Shown piece after piece: positions 35,880 through 46,245 of a DNA stretch of 64,000 nt (position 1 is its first letter; each line of letters starts with the position of its first letter). The translations under genes were made by a program, and so were the position numbers. Under the pieces are notes generated by a model. It searched no databases. It saw only the letters and a list, made by a program, of their open reading frames with translations, and was not told where the DNA came from. Location of the stretch: positions 62,001 through 126,000 of the forward strand of contig ARYC01000191.1 in assembly GCA_000711775.1 (NCBI GenBank). The letters are read 5' to 3'. The stretch is from Oxytricha trifallax (Eukaryota; Ciliophora; Spirotrichea; Sporadotrichida; Oxytrichidae).

Positions 35880-37727
35880 ATGGCGGCTAACTTAAATCGT
35901 AAAGCAATTTATCTTGGCACTGGTTTATCATAGCTAAACTTTGGCATCATTAAAAAGCCTGAAATTATTTATGTTGAGAGGAAGGAAGAGCTAAGAGCTC
36001 TTGAGTTTGATTTAGAGATTTTCATAATTGAAGTATAAAACTAGAAAGGGAGAGCATAGATAGGACTTTAAACGTCAATTGAAAATGTTAAGGAGCTAAA
36101 AGAATAGCAACCAATTGAAAAGTTAACTTTGAATGCAATCATTGTTAAAACTTTTTCTCAACTGAGTAGAGCTTGAAGAGGCATATTAAAGAAATACATT
36201 CTGGTAAAGCGAAGATTTACTTCAAGCATGATAAAGTGGATGGCAGGTATTGTAGGAATATATTCGAAATTGGGAAATTAATTTAAATTAAATTAATTAT
36301 AAATCAAAATCTTGGCAGTTAAAGTTGGCCAATTTAAATGATTTTGGGCTCATTCGATAGAGAATTCAAAATTAGCTGGACTTTATTATTGGCGATACTA
36401 TTTTATCGCATCTCTGGAGCGAGATAACTCGACTTTAATTAAACATATCTAAATTCATTAAATTATGCCCTCACATTAAAGTCGAGTTATCTCGCTCCAG
36501 GGATGCGATAAAATAGTATCGCCAATAATAAAGTCCAGCTAATTTTGAATTCTCTATCGAATGAGCCCAAAATCATTTAAATTGGCCAACTTTAACTGCC
36601 AAGATTTTGATTTATAATTAATTTGATTTAAATTAATTTCCCAATTTCGAATGTATTCTTACAATATTAATGTACAACGTGCATGAAGTCTTACACACAC
36701 TCAGCTAAAGTTAAAAGACATATGCAGAAGTTTTAATATAAGAATAAGAGACTTAAAAACTTATACTTGCCAAGAGAAAGTCTAATACTCTTGAATCTTA
36801 AAGAGAGTAGTAGGAAAAGCTCAAGAAGTAGAAACGATATGAGTCAATTAATCAATCAGCAGGTAATACATTTTTAGCATGTTTCTAAGAGAGAGAGCTA
36901 TGTATATTCCTGCATTAAACGCTGTTGATCTTAGCAGTTGTACCGAAAACTACTTAAACATAAACGTGCCTAGCAAGGCAAAATTTATAATAGTTGATGA
37001 GTATGGATACAAGGTATATCCTTTCAGCTATCTCATTTAGAATGAACAGTATCAGAATGAGTTTTCTAACGAATATATAGTTTTTAGAGAAGCTTAAAAA
37101 AGAAATTGCAAGAATTCGCTTAAGCTAGATGGTGTTATATTAGGCTTTGGTTTCATTGCATTCAGGTTAAAGAAATATGAAATGACTCTTAGAAAATATC
37201 TATATCAAAACAGATACCCAGATGATTTTAATGATATACTATCAGATATGATTATGGGTGTCTAGGAGTTGCATGAACTTGGATATGTTAATAGAGATCT
37301 GAAGCCTGAAAATGTAATGCTAAACCTCTGTCCTTTAGAAGTTGTAGTTATTGATTTCAATAGAGCCTTAGGATAAGAGATTGTAACATTAGCAAAGGTT
37401 CTTGGAACACCAGGTAACTTTCCAATCAGAGAGAATTGGACCATTGGCTCAGTTTAGTGGGATGTATGGGCAGTTGCATCTATAATATTAGAAAGTGATA
37501 TGAAAAGCATGTCTTACTTTGGTACTTAGCATGAAAAACAATAAATCAGTTTAGCTTAGAAGCATATAAAGTAAGAAGATGTATGCGAAGAAATAAGAAG
37601 TATAGTAGAGATGATAACAGTGAGAGCTCCTTCCTATCCTAGATAATCTTCAGTTGACATACTTGAGCCACTAGACAGAGCATAGTTCAAGAGATACAAT
37701 AAAGTTAAGCAGATAAAATTTCTTTGA
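35880..37727 (+). pseudogene. TBE 57-kDa zinc-finger/kinase-like protein, interrupted
   Basis: ATG 35,880 (MAANLNRKAIYLG) opens an N-terminal region that loses frame at about 36,110-36,176. The first C2H2 finger (ECNHCQNFFS...H...H) is in the next frame. Foldback A copy 3 lies inside the second finger, between the Tyr codon and its first Cys codon. Downstream, the kinase-like domain shows VNRDLKPEN, VVIDFNRAL (DFN for DFG), GTPGNFPIREN and WDVWAVASI, ending at TGA 37,725. The HRD loop His is Asn here. It is the same gene as at 15,405 and 61,009. Confidence 0.85.
36250..36664. mobile_element. foldback element family A, copy 3 (in a TBE-2 zinc finger)
   Basis: A 415-bp palindrome flanked by TA on both sides (36,248-36,249 and 36,665-36,666). 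Tips are TTGTAGGAATATATTCGA and the complement of TTGTAAGAATACATTCGA. Inner arm blocks (TTGGCAGTTAAAGTTGGCCA and GGGCTCATTCGATAGAG) are shared with copy 4 but not with copies 1 and 2. Removing the element and one TA joins the two halves of a C2H2 finger in one frame, showing the insertion duplicated only TA. Confidence 0.9.
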
Positions 37728-37786
37728 ATTAATTACACAAACACTCATTAAATATTCATTAAATCTACATAAAACCTGCTTTTTAT

Positions 37787-37866
37787 CTACTAACCCCATT
37801 AATACCCCAACTATAACCTACAAATCAAAGCACTTATAAACCTCACTTAGGGGTTTTGGGGTTTTG
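37787..37866 (-). repeat. TBE-2 right terminal inverted repeat
   Basis: Ends GGGGTTTTGGGGTTTTG followed by the ATT duplication. It is the complement of the left end over about 80 bp. Confidence 0.85.
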
Positions 37867-38310
37867 ATTAATTAATAATATATCTTGCATTAAATCTAAT
37901 TGTCCAAGAAAAACCCATAGACAACCTGACAACTGGTCAACTGATCAACTAGTCAACTATGTTAATTAATTAATTTTTTTTAAAAAAAGTTTTAATTAGA
38001 TAATAAAAATAAGTAAATATATAATAGATAAATCCAGAAATTGACCAAATATCACGGACACTTAGACAGCTAGACAACTCCGTGTATTTTTCCCTATAAT
38101 GTAAAGATAAGAACGGACAACTACGGTCAACTAAATTTTTTATTCGGCATTTTACAGAAACATTAGAGATAAACTGTTGAAACTTTGAAACGTAACTGTA
38201 AGTACCCTTAGCCAAATTTGATCTATAAGCATACCTAGCTAATGGCAGTTAATAATTTAAACTTTTGAATTATTTTATGTAAATTTCCAAATTCAAATAT
38301 ATTTTAGCAA
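37867..38310 (-). repeat. Rep-element right terminal inverted repeat
   Basis: Inverted counterpart of 30,917-31,350, beginning directly at the TBE-2 duplication and ending ATATTTTAGCAA next to TA. The two arms differ by scattered substitutions and small indels. Confidence 0.85.
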
Positions 38311-38312
38311 TA

Positions 38313-39332
38313 TTGGAATTATACTCATAATAAATATAGAATATGGATTAATATATAAATTTTTAAGGGAATTTCTTAAAGAGCATAAAATATAATTAAA
38401 TTAATTGCTAATACTAATATAAATTTTAGAGGAATCGTAGATAAAAATTAAGTCTTAATTATATATGCATATGTTATAATTTTTAAAGAATAAAAAATAT
38501 AATCATTATATAAATTTTCAAATATTATCAAGTAAAATATATCATCAGGATAGATCCCAGAAATTTATGTTGAATACGAAATAATAAATAAAGTTTATCG
38601 CAATATCCATTGTAAGAATAATATAAAATAAATTGATAAAATTATGCATTACTTAGTAAAAGTTGAAATTATTTAAAAATATAAATATTAATTAAAGTAA
38701 AATATAAAAATTTACAATAAATGAAGATAATGCTGAATAAATAAGTATAAATCAAAGCAAATTTATATATTTTTAAATTAAAAGACTATAATTGCCATAA
38801 TGATGAAAATCTAAGATTTCAAAAAAATGAGGAAAAGTGGACATCCAAGCCAAAAATTCAAAATTGATTAGAAGAGTTTAGAAAAATGTCTGGAAACTCG
38901 CCTTGTTAAAAAAGCAGTGTAAAACCACATATTGTGATCATTTGTAAATATTCTTAGCGAAAGACAGACATCGATTCTAATTGCAAGGAGCTTCATAACA
39001 AAAAATTTTAAGATAATTGAAGAAACTTGATCTCTTAAGAAGTCATATGATGAATAATGAACGAGAAGCCATAGACGGTGGAGCAATATTATAAAGATAT
39101 TAAAACCAATCAAGGTAAAAAAAAAGATTTATTAGTTTCTAATAAGCCCCGAGAATACTTACTCTTGTAAGTAATAATAATTATAATAATACGATCACAA
39201 TGAGGTCTATGGGGACCACCGATCTTAAATATATGTTAATATATGTAAGGGACTCTTGTAAGTAACTCACAAAATACAAAAGATGTATTATTTACACTAT
39301 ATTAATTAAAAACTTTATAACAAAAATACTAT
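38313..39332. other. no gene recognised
   Basis: AT-rich spacer. The 81-codon minus-strand frame near 38,900-39,113 is AT-biased and has no recognisable motif. Confidence 0.45.
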
Positions 39333-39857
39333 GGGGGGGGAAGTTTCCTGCACTGGTTTATGATTAAAAAAAGATTTTGGGAAAGTTTCCTGCACTTTTT
39401 TTAATTTTTTAATTTTTTTAATTAAATTAAAGTTTAAAACAATTATTAACCAACTTCAGGACTAATTTCATTGTTATAATTATACTTTAATTTATTATTC
39501 AATAGTCAATTTCTATCTTCAGATTCCAAAAACTTTGACATTTTTCATCTGATATTGTAGGTTCTGTCTCTTTATTTTATATTGCTTTACTTTAATAATT
39601 CCATATATTGTATCCAATTGTTAGTGTAATTCTGATTCAATTTATCTTGTTCTTACCATGCCTATAAAATGTTAGACTATATTTTCTTGAGTTACTTCAA
39701 TGATGAACAATATACTCTTGATATTTAATGGGTCATAAAAATATTAAATTTGTTAATCTATGTAAAATTTATTAAATTTAACATAAAGAAAAAAACAGTG
39801 CAGGAAACTTCCTCGAGTGCAGGAAACTTCCTCGAGTGCAGGAAACTTCCCCCCCCC
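39333..39857. mobile_element. foldback element with 8-bp target duplication
   Basis: Starts with a run of G followed by AAGTTTCCTGCACT and ends with three tandem copies of AGTGCAGGAAACTTCCTCG followed by a run of C. The terminal 22 bp are inverted repeats, and the left side also has a second GAAAGTTTCCTGCACT. AATACTAT is duplicated exactly on both sides (39,325-39,332 and 39,858-39,865). An 8-bp duplication is typical of hAT elements. The 525-bp element has no coding capacity, and its termini do not resemble families A, C or D. Confidence 0.8.
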
Positions 39858-39873
39858 CAATACTATGAATGAT

Positions 39874-39973
39874 AGCTCATAAATGGAAATGAAATAATTA
39901 AGCAATCCATAAAAGCTATGATAAGCTTGACTTAGGCAAGTAATTAGTCATGATTTGAAATTGCAATATAAAT
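39874..39973 (+). repeat. dispersed repeat, copy 2 (partner at 3,718)
   Basis: Diverged copy of 3,718-3,815 in the same orientation, starting GCTCATAAATGGA and lying 9 bp beyond the target duplication of the 39.3-kb foldback. Confidence 0.5.
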
Positions 39974-41197
39974 CGTTAGTTATGTGACCAAATAAAAAAT
40001 TCATTTTGATATTTGGTAAGTTTTAAAAATATGAAAAAATTTATAATATATATTATGAAGACCCATCTAAGAGAGCATTACCCATAATTTTGTTTTTAAA
40101 TTTATATAATTTTAATTTTTAAATATTTTTTTAATAATTGACTTGTTTTATTTAATCTCTTAAATTTTATTTTATTTTTATATTTATTTCAATTACTCTA
40201 GTTTATTATTTTTATTATTAATACAATTTTTAATAAATGAAAAAGTTTAGTGAACTTGTATATTTATAATAATTATTTTTTCTAGTATAAATATTTTTAT
40301 ATACTATAGTGTATTGATTTATTTATAGAAAAACTATTATTTTTCACTCCTGCAGTTTTACTATTCACTCTAATCTAATTACTCTAGATTATTTTACAAT
40401 ATATTAATTTATATATATGTTTTCTTTAATTAACACATTTAATTATGAATGAGGCAATATTTCTGGCAATAAACCTACTTAAAATAATTTTGTTGATTAT
40501 ATCTCAACAAATTATCTTTTAGATTACATTTTTTCATTTGAAAGAATGCGACACCAAGCTCCGACTCAGATTTTAATTGCTAAAATTCAATGTCTTTATT
40601 TCATCTAGACACAATATTTTGCATTATTAAAATATTTTAGTAAAGAATCTCTACATTTTAATTTAATATGGAATTAAATGGGACTCCATTATTGAACTAA
40701 AATTGTTAGGGACTACTCCACAATCAAATCCTTAATATATTTTGTTCTTTCTCAGTCAAATTAAGTAATTACTAAAAATCTCTAAGTTCACTAATTGAAT
40801 TTAATTTTACTTTGAATTATTACTTTGGCGACTATTGTTATGAGAGATTTTTGCGAAATAAATTATCTGTAGTAAAGAGCAGCAAACAATAGAAAGTATT
40901 GTATATACTGTTAGCTTAGCATAAATTAAATTCGAATTTCTTAGCATATGATCCTTTACAATTTGATGGATATAATCATATAGGAGATTTTTGAATTATG
41001 AAAGTGGATGAGAACATCATTAGTTGAGTTGCTAACGAATCACTCGAAAATTAAGAAAGGCTTTTGAATGAAATCTTTAGTTATAATAAAGATCATAATA
41101 GATAGATGGATAGATAATAACTGTAGGTAATTAAAATACAAAATTCAAATGTGCCAAGTATAAAATGCAAGTTTGTAATTCATTACTGAATTCGGAA
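39974..41197. other. no gene recognised
   Basis: AT-rich spacer with no coding, repeat or RNA signal that I can support. Confidence 0.45.
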
Positions 41198-41482
41198 TCA
41201 TTTTTCTTTGTCCTCTAATGTTGCCTCCTCCTCATTTAGGTTCCTGTTCTGAATCTTCTCCTCCACATCTCTTGGCTGGTTCTCGAGCTCCACCTTACCT
41301 TTCTAATCATCGACTCTTGCTCCATTTGTAGGTTTCCACCCGAATCCTTGAGTATCCTGGATGAGTTTTGGTTTAGCGTTTCCCCCATTCATCGGTTCAC
41401 TCTATCCTCTCTCCCTCCTAAAGATCATAATATTAAATAATCTCATTACTTTAGAGCATTTTTGGAATTCATAAAAGTACTT
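41198..41482 (-). CDS. C-terminal coding segment, unknown protein
   Basis: Open from 41,482 to TGA 41,198 (94 residues); in-frame ATGs lie at 41,446, 41,428 and 41,392. Composition is clearly proteinaceous and the segment is much richer in GC than its flanks: FRRERGQSEPMNGGNAKPKL, then GFGWKPTNGARVDD and a charged tail ending NEEEATLEDKEK. It is hydrophilic and probably disordered at the C terminus. The abrupt change to AT-rich DNA on both sides fits the last MDS of a macronuclear gene. No family was recognised. Confidence 0.55.
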
Positions 41483-41485
41483 TCA

Positions 41486-43710
41486 TTATAATCAATTGAA
41501 AATACTATTTCTTAGCTGAGAAACAACATTCCTTAGAAAAAATGAATCTAACAAAGTGCGGGTCAATAAGTGGTATGCGAAAATGTTTTATGGAAATAGC
41601 TTAAAATCTTGAGCAATCTTGACGCTTCATCATTTCATCTCTAACTAGTTGGTGTCCAACTAAGAATTTTTCATTTACGTCAGATATTGTCTGTTAAATC
41701 TTGTTAATCCATATTTTATTTAAATAAAAATACTCATTAAAAGCAAATATTATGACTTGATACTAAAACAATTAAAGCTGACTACTCAGACTTTACATAA
41801 CAACATTCCCAGTTTATGATGCCTAAAGAAATTTTAACAAATTTTAACAACAACGACAGAAGGTAGAGATAACATGAGCAAGTACAAGATATTCAATGAC
41901 AACTATTTTAAACTTAGTAGTATTACAATTTTCACTTTCATAGAAGTGCCATGAAACCAAAATAAGGTAGCATTCACCAAACTCAAGGAGAGTAACATGC
42001 CATTAATAAACAGAACCGTGGACAGGACTCAACTAAATGCAATATTTAAAGAGCATTATTGACAAATGTTAGAATACGATTCATTCAACTAACCAACCAA
42101 AGAATTTGATCTTCAACATAAGGAACTTAAGAAATGAAGACACAATATGGCACAAATCAAGATTTTAATGTAAACTTTATAATGATATAATGTTTGTTTA
42201 TTACTGAATTATTTTATTATTCATAATATCTCAAATGTAACAGACACTTGATAATTAATACTAACTATTATTAGTTATATGAATTGTGAAATTATTATTC
42301 TTAATAATTCAAATGTAAATTGTTAATTACCATTTGTAAATTAAATTTATTTGGTCTATAATTTATTTTTGTTTGATAGTACTTGAATAAAATGAATTGT
42401 ATAACCCAATCAGATATAAATTTAGATTTATTTATGATAAGATTAGCATAATTAATTCAGTTGATTACAATTAAAACACATATCGTATTCGTTTATTATT
42501 GAAATAAAAATCTTGATATATTTAATTGACTATGACTCAAGAGTTAAATTTAACCAACAATTTATCTAAAAAGATACCATAAAGTAGTAAGAATATGGTT
42601 TTTTTTTCAATAATGATGAAATAAAAGCAAGAGTAAATATTATAAATTAACATATAGTTTAGTGAAATAATTGACTGTAGTTAAACATTTTTTGCATTAC
42701 CAAATTCCTAAAATATTATGTGTTTTACTTCATCAAATGAATAGAAACCAATAATTGTAGTAGTAATTGGCATTAATTATAAACAGGATTGTATGAAAAA
42801 ATATGTATATGCATTGAATATTTTTTGAAAATTAATTTAAAAAAAATTAATCCAGATTTTAACTTATAATAATAGCCTTTATATTAATATGAGTCTTAAA
42901 ACCTATATTACCAATTAATAATTGAAATAAATGTTATGAAAATGAATAATAGCAAATGAAATAGTATATAACTTCTTAAAAATATACCATTAATGTAAAA
43001 TATAATGCTAAGCTCTAATTAATTGAGATGTCTTTGAATGAAAAATCAACAAACTAAAGCAACAAGCAGTATATAAAAGAATAAACATTTTGCTTTAGTT
43101 TTAACTTATAATATTATTTGCAAATAAAAAAAATAACACATAAATTTATAAAGTTACCGATTAATGAATCCTACACTAATAAAAGATTTACAATTAAAAT
43201 GTAGACTAACTTATTTTAACTAAACTGAATCCTTGAATCTAAAGAAATGCACGAACTGATTTAAATTGATTAAGAGCTCAAAATACACAATAGTAAATAG
43301 TTTATTTCCTATTAATAATTATTTATATAAACTAAATATTTTAGAATTTAATCATTGAAACTAATAAATCCACATGATTTAGGTTTTTTGGCACTATCTG
43401 TTAAATAAAAAGGCGAATGATTCTTCGATATGATTAGAACAGATATAGACTCAAATTAATCACGACTAATAACTTGGCTTTCAGCATAAGTATTATGCCA
43501 TATCAATTGTAATTATTAAGTTATAGGAATACACATGTTAACTCCCCAATAGTTGATAAAAACCTTTAACGCATAAAAATGACTATGCATTTGATTTTTA
43601 TTTTAAATAAGATAACACGAGGTTGGGCTTGTTGATAACTCAATTATTTCCTTGTTTGAAGGTTTAGGACTGTAAGTCAGTCAAGTATCTTAATCATTCC
43701 TACCTGCTGA
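41486..43710. other. no gene recognised
   Basis: AT-rich spacer. Short plus-strand frames exist but none has a protein-like composition that I would defend. Confidence 0.4.
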
Positions 43711-43881
43711 ATGTTTATAGAAGCAGCAGCTATCAAAGCTAAGGATGAGTTGGAATACTCTGCAATTGAAATAGATTTAAAGGAGAAAAAAGCCTTGCTG
43801 TAATTTCTAATGCAGATAGCGGCATTTCTTTCTGGTGTGTCAATAATATTGATTTAATTGCTGTTTACTGTAGACTGTTGA
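43711..43881 (+). CDS. N-terminal coding segment with a membrane segment
   Basis: ATG 43,711 opens 56 codons to TGA 43,879. A charged amphipathic start (MFIEAAAIKAKDELEYSAIE) leads into a hydrophobic stretch (FLMQIAAFLSGVSIILIQLL) that looks like a membrane helix. It is probably a first MDS whose true end lies before the TGA. The plus-strand coding segments at 44.5-45.4 kb may belong to the same gene. Confidence 0.4.
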
Positions 43882-44537
43882 GATATTGTAATTTAAAACT
43901 ATTGATTGTCTCTTGATTAGATGGCGATGATCAGTATATACTTAAATAAACTCATTAATCCTTTAAATTTTATTATTTATTTTCAGGTGCTATGATTGAA
44001 TATATGATTTAGTATTATTAACAATTAAAGGTATATAAATATTAAGTTTGATATTTACATAACTTCAGTGAATGAATGCACACTATATATAAATAATATA
44101 ATAGTGTTACAAATAAATAATTAGGTAGTAATCTGATTCAAGTAGGTTCATTACAAAGAATAACTCAATTTATAGTAATGAATTGTTAATGTCCATTGTT
44201 ATGCCGTCCAAGCTTAATTATCAACTTTATCTTGCACTTCTATTGATTCTACTAAAAACCTTGTATTTCTATTTAAATTTATTAATGCTAGGTTTCTATT
44301 GAGTATTTTATTCCATAAAAGAATTCCAAGTCATAATGTAAATTTTAATAATACTACATCAAGATAGTTTGCTAATTTACCTGCAGTCTACACATGCTCA
44401 CTTGATAGTTATCCATAACTGCTAGCAAAAGAAGCGATTCTTCAAATTAATGGAGAGACTTACTCAATATAAATACCTTTAATAAATAACATGTAATATA
44501 TTATAATGTAGGTCCTTTCTTTGAAAATAAAAAATAG

Positions 44538-45423
44538 TGTTACACTTTACCACTATAAAACTTAACTAAATGGACTTATCTTGACTTGCCTGGGTCTGAT
44601 TAGAATGAAGGTATGTCTGGTCCTAGCATGAAATAAGCAGCAAGCAAAGCAGAAGCTCAAAGTAGAGGACTATTTAAATTGGTAGCAGAATGGTTTGAAG
44701 CTAATATGGTCAATTTCTAGTCTGTTAGATGCCTAGAGACTTAATAAATGCTTGAATGCAAACTAATTAACTTATTTAATTTTTTTAATTAATTTTAATG
44801 GATATATTAATATATATGGATCAATGGATTTGATGCAATTGTAAGAATAAAAAAACTACTTAACTTTGCTGAGAACTTAAATAGTACTAGTGTTACATAA
44901 AGCAAAGACTCATATTTCTAAGCTGCGTATTAGAAGATAGACAAGAGAGATGACAAACCTTAAAATTGAATTTGATGTTTAGGAATAAGCTTTTAGTACT
45001 TTTAAATATACTCCAGACAAAAAATAAGATAAATTAATATATTTAAAATAGGTTATAGTTATATAACATATAAAAAGAATTGATATTGAAGAAACAGCCT
45101 GCAGCAGTGGTTTTATTTGATGGATGTTTATTCAAGGTTTTGAAATGATCTTAATTAAACCAAGATTATAAAGTGCCAAGAAATGAGATATTAAAGTTAT
45201 TGATTTAGTTAGTGGAAATATGGAATTGTACCGTAGAGTTGAAAAGCAGTAAGTTAAACCTACAATATTTATTGAAGAGTAGCAGTAGCAACAGTCTTCA
45301 ATTTTCAATGGCTAAATAAGCGGCATCAAATGTAATGACGATTTAGATTTTATTAGGTTAAAAGGATTATTATTTGATAATCTAAATTATTCATGATTCT
45401 GACAGCATACAAAATTATTCATT
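44538..45423 (+). CDS. series of protein-like segments, candidate MDS array
   Basis: Plus-strand blocks of good protein composition are separated by short AT-only stretches and frame changes. Block 1 (44,538-44,765) contains KWTYLDLPGSDQNEG and AEAQSRGLFKLVAEWFEANM. Block 2 (about 44,833-44,970) contains VRIKKLLNFAENLNS and AYQKIDKRDDKP. Block 3 (about 44,965-45,110) contains EFDVQEQAFSTFKYTPDKK. Block 4 (45,178-45,423) contains LLIQLVEIWNCTVELKS and ends at a TGA. Collinear order suggests one gene with MDSs separated by small internal eliminated sequences, but I could not define the pointer repeats. No family was recognised. Confidence 0.4.
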
Positions 45424-45936
45424 GTGAATAAGTGTTGGAACAATTAAACATGCAAATTGGCTAGTTATTCTTCAATAAATAATATGATTGAGGATTAAAG
45501 AAAGCAATTGTGTTAAGCAACTTGATTTGCATAGTTCTTTCAAATGTGATATTATTATATTTACCAATTATTGTTGTAGAGATAAGATTAAATAATCCAA
45601 AACATTGAATGAAAAAGAGAATCTTCCTAGATTATAAAAATATAAATCTAGATTAAAGAGTATAAACTCCGCATTTCAATGAAATAAAGGTAAGAAACTC
45701 CACAAAGTAATATTAATAGTAAAATATATAATATAATTAAGAATAATAATTTAAGAATTAAGGACAGTAAATAAATAAAAGGGTAAGGTATACGATTAAT
45801 TTCAAGAAGTAGGGCCTGATATAAATTAAAATTGGAAGAACTTACTTCAAATTATTAATAAATCAAATAATTATCAAATATAAATATCACATTGAGCTTA
45901 ATGCTTGATTATAAAATGAAAGATATTGATAAATGA

Positions 45937-46245
45937 ATTAAAGAAGGAATTGGATAGGCAAATTTAACTAGGGATAAAATAGAATTAAATAAATATCTCA
46001 ATAGAATAATTATTAGATCTTTAAAATTAGGATAAATGTTAGTTGAAATAATATGCAATAATGCAATTAAGGTTAATGTATATAATAATAATGCTATTCA
46101 ATTGATGCCTATAGCGAGTGTCCCATCTTAAATAAGTGGTATCATTTAAAGATTAAACCCTTTTCGTTAATATTAATGGAGTAAAATTAGAATCACTCAA
46201 CTTATTTAAGTTTTTTCTTCATCTTTTTTTTTTCTATCTGCGTGA
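45937..46245 (+). CDS. protein-like open frame, no start codon
   Basis: Open from just after TGA 45,934 to TGA 46,243 (102 codons). It includes GIGQANLTRDKIELNKYLN and a less convincing AT-biased centre, then IQLMPIASVPSQISGI. The last part becomes Phe/Ser-rich. It may be the 3' MDS of the same gene as 44.5-45.4 kb. The 45,424-45,936 stretch is AT-rich with no clear segment. Confidence 0.3.

Larger units (their letters stand above)
32822..37866 (+). mobile_element. TBE: TBE-type transposon, copy 2 (nested, carrying two insertions)
   Basis: A 5,045-bp element flanked by ATT (32,819-32,821 and 37,867-37,869), fitting the ANT rule. Ends start CAAAACCCCAAAACCCC followed by TAAGTGA and the CTTTGATTTGTAGG block shared with TBE-3 but not TBE-1. 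Subtracting foldback C (552 bp with duplication) and foldback A copy 3 (417 bp with TA) returns about 4.08 kb, the standard TBE size. Its gene order is transposase (+), 22-kDa (-), 57-kDa (+). It sits inside the Rep-helicase transposon, giving at least three layers of nesting. Confidence 0.95.
30917..38310 (-). mobile_element. TIR transposon with Rep-like SF3 helicase, split by TBE-2
   Basis: Arms at 30,917-31,350 and 37,867-38,310 are inverted copies of each other (about 440 bp, a few percent diverged plus indels). Tips read TTGCTAAAATATATT with TA immediately outside each end (30,915-30,916 and 38,311-38,312), so the target duplication is probably TA. Removing TBE-2 and its duplication leaves an element of about 2.35 kb whose only gene is a minus-strand Rep-like helicase. 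The combination of long TIRs, TA target and SF3 helicase does not match any ciliate transposon family I know. TBE-2 inserted at the inner edge of the right arm. Confidence 0.75.

Noticed and set aside
38868-39113. 81-codon minus-strand frame
   Set aside because: AT-biased composition without motifs; it does not extend when TAA/TAG are read as Gln in a way that improves the protein signal.
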